Origin: Parapedobacter defluvii
GTDB lineage: Bacteria; Bacteroidota; Bacteroidia; Sphingobacteriales; Sphingobacteriaceae
Direction: 5' to 3'
DNA length: 64,000 bases
NCBI RefSeq assembly: GCF_014642075.1
Contig: NZ_BMIK01000019.1
Span: 37,962 to 101,961, forward strand
Shown here piece by piece: positions 61,401 to 64,000 of the stretch (its first letter is position 1; the number at the start of each line of letters is the position of its first letter). The translations under genes and the position numbers were made by a program. The notes beneath the pieces are model-generated. The model was given only the letters and a program-made list of their open reading frames with translations. It was not told where the DNA came from and searched no databases.

Positions 61401-61933
61401 GTACCGGGTATGCTGACCGTCACGCCTACAAGGGGTTGCCCATTTTCATCGGTAATCCGGCCGCGCAGCGGCTGTTGCTGTATTTCGGTGGCTCCTGCAT
61501 TTTCTGCCGCTCGATGGCCGAACGCACGGTTGTCTTTAGCCTTGATCAGGATGTTGGTATGCGCTACCGTATAGGTAAGGGCGAGCGGTGTCAGAACCTG
61601 ATTCAGGAAGTCCTTCAGCGGCATGTTGGTTGCTTCAATCGTAACCGGCTCCGCTGCGTGGACCAGCCGGTCGTTATACATCACCCAATATCCGGTCTGC
61701 TTTTCGATCGCCGCAAATACGTCTTCTATCGGCTGCCGTTTGGCATGCAACGTAATGGTTTGCGACAGGGAAGTAGCACTTACGTGCAGAAATCCGAGGA
61801 GTACGAACAGCGTGGTTATCCGCATCACAAGTAATAATTGGTTGAGCGCTGTGGGAATTTTCAGGCCACAGCGGGACATTACATAATTTATCATTAAATT
61901 TGTTTGTTTGGATAGTTTATAATCCGGTTTCAA
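58469..61933 (-). CDS. SusC-family TonB-dependent receptor with STN domain (PUL D)
   Basis: 1154 residues; the likely start is Met1 or Met14 (LMINYVMSRCGLKI), with the long basic leader common to STN-bearing Bacteroidota receptors, then LFVLLGFLHVSATSLSQ. STN domain about 59-130 (ITLHAKRQPIEDVFAAIEKQ, NILIKAK), regulatory-like domain about 154-235 (LRGRITDENGQPLVGVTVSI), EVVVVGYGAVKKKDLTGSV, and the plug with APLLVVDGFPLGDAG and VMKDASASSIYGSRGANGV. Barrel ends FTFGIDFTL. It signals to the FecR encoded just upstream and pairs with the SusD 14 bases downstream. Confidence 0.97.
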   Translation of the reverse strand: MKPDYKLSKQTNLMINYVMSRCGLKIPTALNQLLLVMRITTLFVLLGFLHVSATSLSQTITLHAKRQPIEDVFAAIEKQTGYWVMYNDRLVHAAEPVTIEATNMPLKDFLNQVLTPLALTYTVAHTNILIKAKDNRAFGHRAAENAGATEIQQQPLRGRITDENGQPLVGVTVSIPGTTVATTSDENGAYVITVPAEGQQVSFRMVGFESREYSLAGLATLDVVLRATVSDLEEVVVVGYGAVKKKDLTGSVASVQTQDFKDIPANSIENLLQGRASGLQIVKTSQDPGAGTTVRIRGGSSLRGSNAPLLVVDGFPLGDAGNLKQINPADIVSIEVMKDASASSIYGSRGANGVIMVTTRKAAAGKTEVNAKHQTTLSQFASDIIQWTDPALMAQLDNEAKINGSMPPLYVGAVNSTGIYYPSVREIQDGTWPHFTDWADVVFRDNALTNTTTVSLANANDKTSFNLSANNFAQDGVYIKDAYNKQILNLNIKHEISKRLTVSAFNNLSRDTRTANSGLPYWRNPLWPVYNDEGGYFLAGATDYEHPLAWTEHRKNINKGTDFISSWLLDLDVVDGLNLRSQFNYKYGASITDRYEPDVYTETGTNNKGAAFLDNWMGQVYTADTYLTYDRTFGGDHALTAMLGHSYEYSLARSSALESYNFKNGALNNENMASGTPELNRHTNGQTLTKLLSFFGRMNYAYKNRYLLTLTLRADGSSKFSANHKWAYFPSGALSWKLHEEDFIKDLGIFDELKLRASYGISGNQGISPYQTLSRYGIETFFTDGAWNTAIGPGYVIGFTGVGGRYKEWGGIPNRDLKWETTAQYNLGLDVSFLRNRLRLTADYYDKHTFDLLRERYLALSSGYDRMWVNDGEIANRGVELTVDADIARTRDWDFSGTFIFSRNVNKVVSLGDAITSGLNTDYLSGVQYEYYGNGVDPFREPSPNILAVGLPVNVFYGYRVNGILQSAEEGAAAGLLGAEAGAGEYRYMDLSQDGVFDTRDRTVIGDPNPDFLASLNLRSRYKNFDASVFLNGVFGNDVLWSGMYNSARYVPLRWTPDNPTQQYPSARQGRLYYTSDWFVKDGSFLRIQNVNLGYTLRFPHASWIQQARLSVNAENLFTFTSFEGYDPEVPLNGRYSGGYPKLRTFTFGIDFTL

Positions 61934-61964
61934 TACAAAGCTTTATCGGCATATCCGAACATCG

Positions 61965-61991
61965 CGAGGAGGTGGTTGCAACACTTCCTCG
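61965..61991 (-). promoter_or_regulatory. Hairpin between fecR and susC (PUL D)
   Basis: CGAGGAGGTG (61965-61974) pairs with CACTTCCTCG (61982-61991) around GTTGCAA; nine of ten positions pair on the minus-strand transcript. It occupies the same position as the hairpins at 24510-24560 and 41057-41082. Confidence 0.5.
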
Positions 61992-62055
61992 TTCTGTTTT
62001 GAGCAGTGGTAATTTTTATTCCTTCATATTTTTACCTCCTTGGTCTAAACATTGG

Positions 62056-63192
62056 TTATTGATAAGTCAGCCCCTCGATGATCAGATGCCGTCCCTCCAA
62101 ACGGTATTTGATGCCCGAACCGGACAGAAAGTCCAGTACATTGCCTAAGCTGACATTCCGTTCCATCTTTCCTGAAAAAGTTTCTCCCGGCAGGCTGGCT
62201 TCGTACCTTACGTCGATGTTGTACCAACGGCTCAGCTGATTCATCACCTCCCGGATTTCCGTTTGCCGGAAATGGAAAAAGCCGCTTTTCCACGCGATGA
62301 AGGGGGCCGTATCGACCGCTACCACCGCCAGTTGTGACTGCTGGAAAACCGACTGCTGCCCCGGCTGTAGCACAACCGCCGGCTGCTGCCCTGTATACAC
62401 GGCAACTTTGACTGAGCCGTCTACCAGGGTAGTCTTCGTATCGGTATCTTCGGGATAGGCGCAGATATTGAATTGCGTACCCAGCACCGATACCTCCTGC
62501 CCTTTGCTCTTCACTTTAAAAGGCATATGTTGGAGGCTTTTTACCTCGAAATAGGCCTCGCCCTCCAGCTCTACCAGGCGCTCCCGGCCATCAAAACGGG
62601 CTGGGTACTTCAGGGTGGTGCCCGAATTGAGCCACACCTGGCTGCCGTCGGGCAGGGTAATTTGGTAGGTACCGCCCCGGGGGGTGGTCAGCTGCAATAA
62701 TTCGTTGCCGGTACCCGTATTGGCAGACCTGTCCAGCACCGCGGTCCCATCGCTGTAGGTAATGCCATCGGCCACCACAATGCCAGACTGCGCCTCGCTT
62801 AGGTCAATCGTGCGCCCATCTGCCAGCATCAGTGTGGCGCGGTTGCCGCCGGGATGGATCGCATAGGCGTTCTCCGCAACGACCTGCGGATGTGCCTCCC
62901 GTTCGCTGACGAAGAACCACGTACCCGCAAGCACCGCAATCAGCACGGCAGCGGCATAGGGGAGCCAACGCACCAGTCTCCGCTTGCCTGCGCCGACGGG
63001 GCGCCTGCGTTGAATACCCGCCCACAGCGTACGGCGCACGTATGCCCTGGCCTCGGGCTGGTGTTCCAGGTTGCCATGATCGGGGCCGTGAATGGTGTCG
63101 TACCACTGTTCCACTTGCCGCCGCTCTTCGGGCGTTGCCGTGCCATCGTTGTACCGTTGGATGAGCCGTTGTATGTCTTTCAGATTGGCCAT
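62056..63192 (-). CDS. FecR-family anti-sigma factor (PUL D)
   Basis: 378 residues. N-terminal helices (IQRLIQRYNDGTATPEERRQ), transmembrane segment about 73-91 (WLPYAAAVLIAVLAGTWFF), FecR domain (LTTPRGGTYQITLPDGSQVW, ELEGEAYFEVKSLQHMPFKV, VLGTQFNICAYPEDTDTKTT), and a C-terminal DUF4974 domain (FHFRQTEIREVMNQLSRWYN ... LSGSGIKYRLEGRHLI). Lies 54 bases after the sigma gene and 122 before susC. Confidence 0.95.
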   Translation of the reverse strand: MANLKDIQRLIQRYNDGTATPEERRQVEQWYDTIHGPDHGNLEHQPEARAYVRRTLWAGIQRRRPVGAGKRRLVRWLPYAAAVLIAVLAGTWFFVSEREAHPQVVAENAYAIHPGGNRATLMLADGRTIDLSEAQSGIVVADGITYSDGTAVLDRSANTGTGNELLQLTTPRGGTYQITLPDGSQVWLNSGTTLKYPARFDGRERLVELEGEAYFEVKSLQHMPFKVKSKGQEVSVLGTQFNICAYPEDTDTKTTLVDGSVKVAVYTGQQPAVVLQPGQQSVFQQSQLAVVAVDTAPFIAWKSGFFHFRQTEIREVMNQLSRWYNIDVRYEASLPGETFSGKMERNVSLGNVLDFLSGSGIKYRLEGRHLIIEGLTYQ

Positions 63193-63246
63193 ATACCTAC
63201 TTATCCGGCATCGGTCAAAAAAGTACTAGGCTACAATGAATTTTTT

Positions 63247-63837
63247 TTAAACGGCTTGTTGCATCCACAGGGTGGTGCCCGCCATGATGAGGGAAAGACC
63301 GTAGCCCGTGAAGCGGTCGCGCAGCCGGTTCGTGGCGGTATGCAGCTGATTTTTGACGGTCTGTTCCGACAGGTTCAGCCGCTCGGCAATCTCCCGGATG
63401 CTCAGTCCTTCGTCATGCCGGAGCTGGTAGATTTGCCGCATACGCTCGGGAAGTGCACCGATCTCATCGGCAAGGATAGCCCGGAGTTCCTTGGTGAGCA
63501 GTTGCTGCTGCGGATCAATACCGGTCGCTGCATCATCGGCGGCATGTTGCAGGGCGTAGCGCAGTCTGACTTCATCTTTTTCAAACAGCTTGAGTACCTT
63601 GTTGCGCAATACAGCATATAGATAGGGTTGAAGGTGTTCCTGCTCGGATAGCTTGCCCAGGTTGTCCCAACAGGTGATAAACACCTCCTGTACCAGGTCC
63701 TTGGCGGTTTCCGCCGAATCGACCCTGCGGCATGCATGTCGGTACAGCTCTTCCCAATACTGGCCGAAAATCCAATGGAAAGCTTTACGCGGGTCTGTCC
63801 GTGCCAATTGGAGGATGTCTTTATCGGTTACCTTCAT
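63247..63837 (-). CDS. ECF RNA polymerase sigma factor (PUL D)
   Basis: 196 residues. Region 2: AFHWIFGQYWEELYRHACRR, AKDLVQEVFITCWDNLGKL, LQPYLYAVLRNKVLKLFEKD. Region 4: LPERMRQIYQLRHDEGLSIR, IAERLNLSEQTVKNQLHTAT. Hydrophobic C-terminus (YGLSLIMAGTTLWMQQAV) as in the FecI-like Bacteroidota group. A near-consensus -7 word (TACTTTTA, minus strand, 63847-63854) lies only 10 bases before the ATG. Confidence 0.94.
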   Translation of the reverse strand: MKVTDKDILQLARTDPRKAFHWIFGQYWEELYRHACRRVDSAETAKDLVQEVFITCWDNLGKLSEQEHLQPYLYAVLRNKVLKLFEKDEVRLRYALQHAADDAATGIDPQQQLLTKELRAILADEIGALPERMRQIYQLRHDEGLSIREIAERLNLSEQTVKNQLHTATNRLRDRFTGYGLSLIMAGTTLWMQQAV

Positions 63838-63918
63838 TGCAAGCGATAAAAGTACAGTTTTTCACCAAGAGCGGTACATTCCCAAGCCGAAAATTACGGT
63901 ACCCGGGTGTATATACCC

Positions 63919-63962
63919 AAAAAGAGGCTGTCTCAAAAGTAATTTCTTGAGGCAGCCTTTTT
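63919..63962. terminator. Bidirectional-looking terminator near the right edge
   Basis: GGCTGTCTCAA (63926-63936) pairs, with one wobble, with TTGAGGCAGCC (63947-63957) and is flanked by AAAAAG on the left and TTTTT on the right. It lies about 80 bases upstream of the PUL D sigma gene and probably ends transcription of a gene beyond the right edge, or isolates the operon. Confidence 0.65.
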
Positions 63963-64000
63963 GTTTCTGCAAGTTTGTTATTCCGGCGTTTTCCACAATA

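Noticed and set aside
63919..63962. GAGGCTGTCTCAA sequence, resembling part of a transposon end
   Set aside because: It forms a stem flanked by A and T runs, a similar element follows PUL A at 10303-10329, and no transposase is nearby. A terminator explains it better.

Overview
The window comes from a Bacteroidota chromosome, most likely Sphingobacteriaceae (Parapedobacter, Pedobacter or Sphingobacterium type). Evidence for this: one partial and four complete SusC/SusD pairs, three ECF sigma/FecR switches, lipoboxes on many exported proteins, and promoter elements of the Bacteroidota TAnnTTTG type. No rRNA, tRNA, CRISPR array or insertion sequence was recognised. Most of the window is polysaccharide/nutrient-utilisation loci (PULs), broken up by a redox-related cluster, a small phage-like cassette, an efflux operon and a stand-alone ATPase gene.

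Layout. 1-3331 (+): end of a SusC, a SusD and a secreted TlpA-type thioredoxin; convergent with a MauE-type membrane protein and a small membrane-anchored CPPC protein (3417-4642, -). 4850-6000 (-): a Crp/Fnr-like regulator and an unknown protein. 6181-7161 (+): a membrane-tethered LytTR-like regulator with an elaborate dyad in front of it. 7165-8720 (-): four tightly overlapping small genes including a DUF5675 protein, then a small HTH gene at 9119. 9553-18098 (-): lipoprotein, GxGYxYP protein, SusD, SusC without an STN domain, and a LamG lipoprotein (PUL A). This is followed upstream by an 836-aa membrane-spanning beta-propeller/winged-helix regulator (18256-20766) and a Gfo/Idh/MocA oxidoreductase (20932-22362).

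22620-31502 (+): PUL B: sigma, FecR, SusC with STN, SusD, and a clan-A glycosidase with a large insertion. 31585-43000 (-): a DJ-1/PfpI-like protein lacking its usual Cys, then PUL C: sigma, FecR, SusC with STN, SusD, DUF4838-like, CBM9-like and Gfo/Idh/MocA. 43335-49842 (+): TetR, membrane-fusion lipoprotein, and an RND pump fused in one frame to an outer-membrane factor; matching palindromes lie in front of tetR and of the adaptor gene. 49850-51418 (-): CE15-like esterase and a small Smr protein. 51636-52922 (+): AAA/DUF4143 ATPase behind direct repeats. 52982-63837 (-): PUL D: sigma, FecR, SusC with STN, SusD, lipoprotein, clan-A glycosidase and a sialate-O-acetylesterase-like protein.

How it works together. 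In PULs B, C and D, substrate binding at the STN-bearing SusC is expected to signal through FecR to the ECF sigma factor and so induce transport and hydrolysis genes. In PUL A the SusC has no STN domain and no sigma/FecR pair; a single-protein membrane regulator sits beside it, and three heptamers at 12-bp spacing lie in the adjacent promoter region. Start sites were picked from signal peptides, ribosome-binding sites and gene spacing, so several genes begin downstream of the longest open frame. All family names rest on motifs read by eye; no database search was made.
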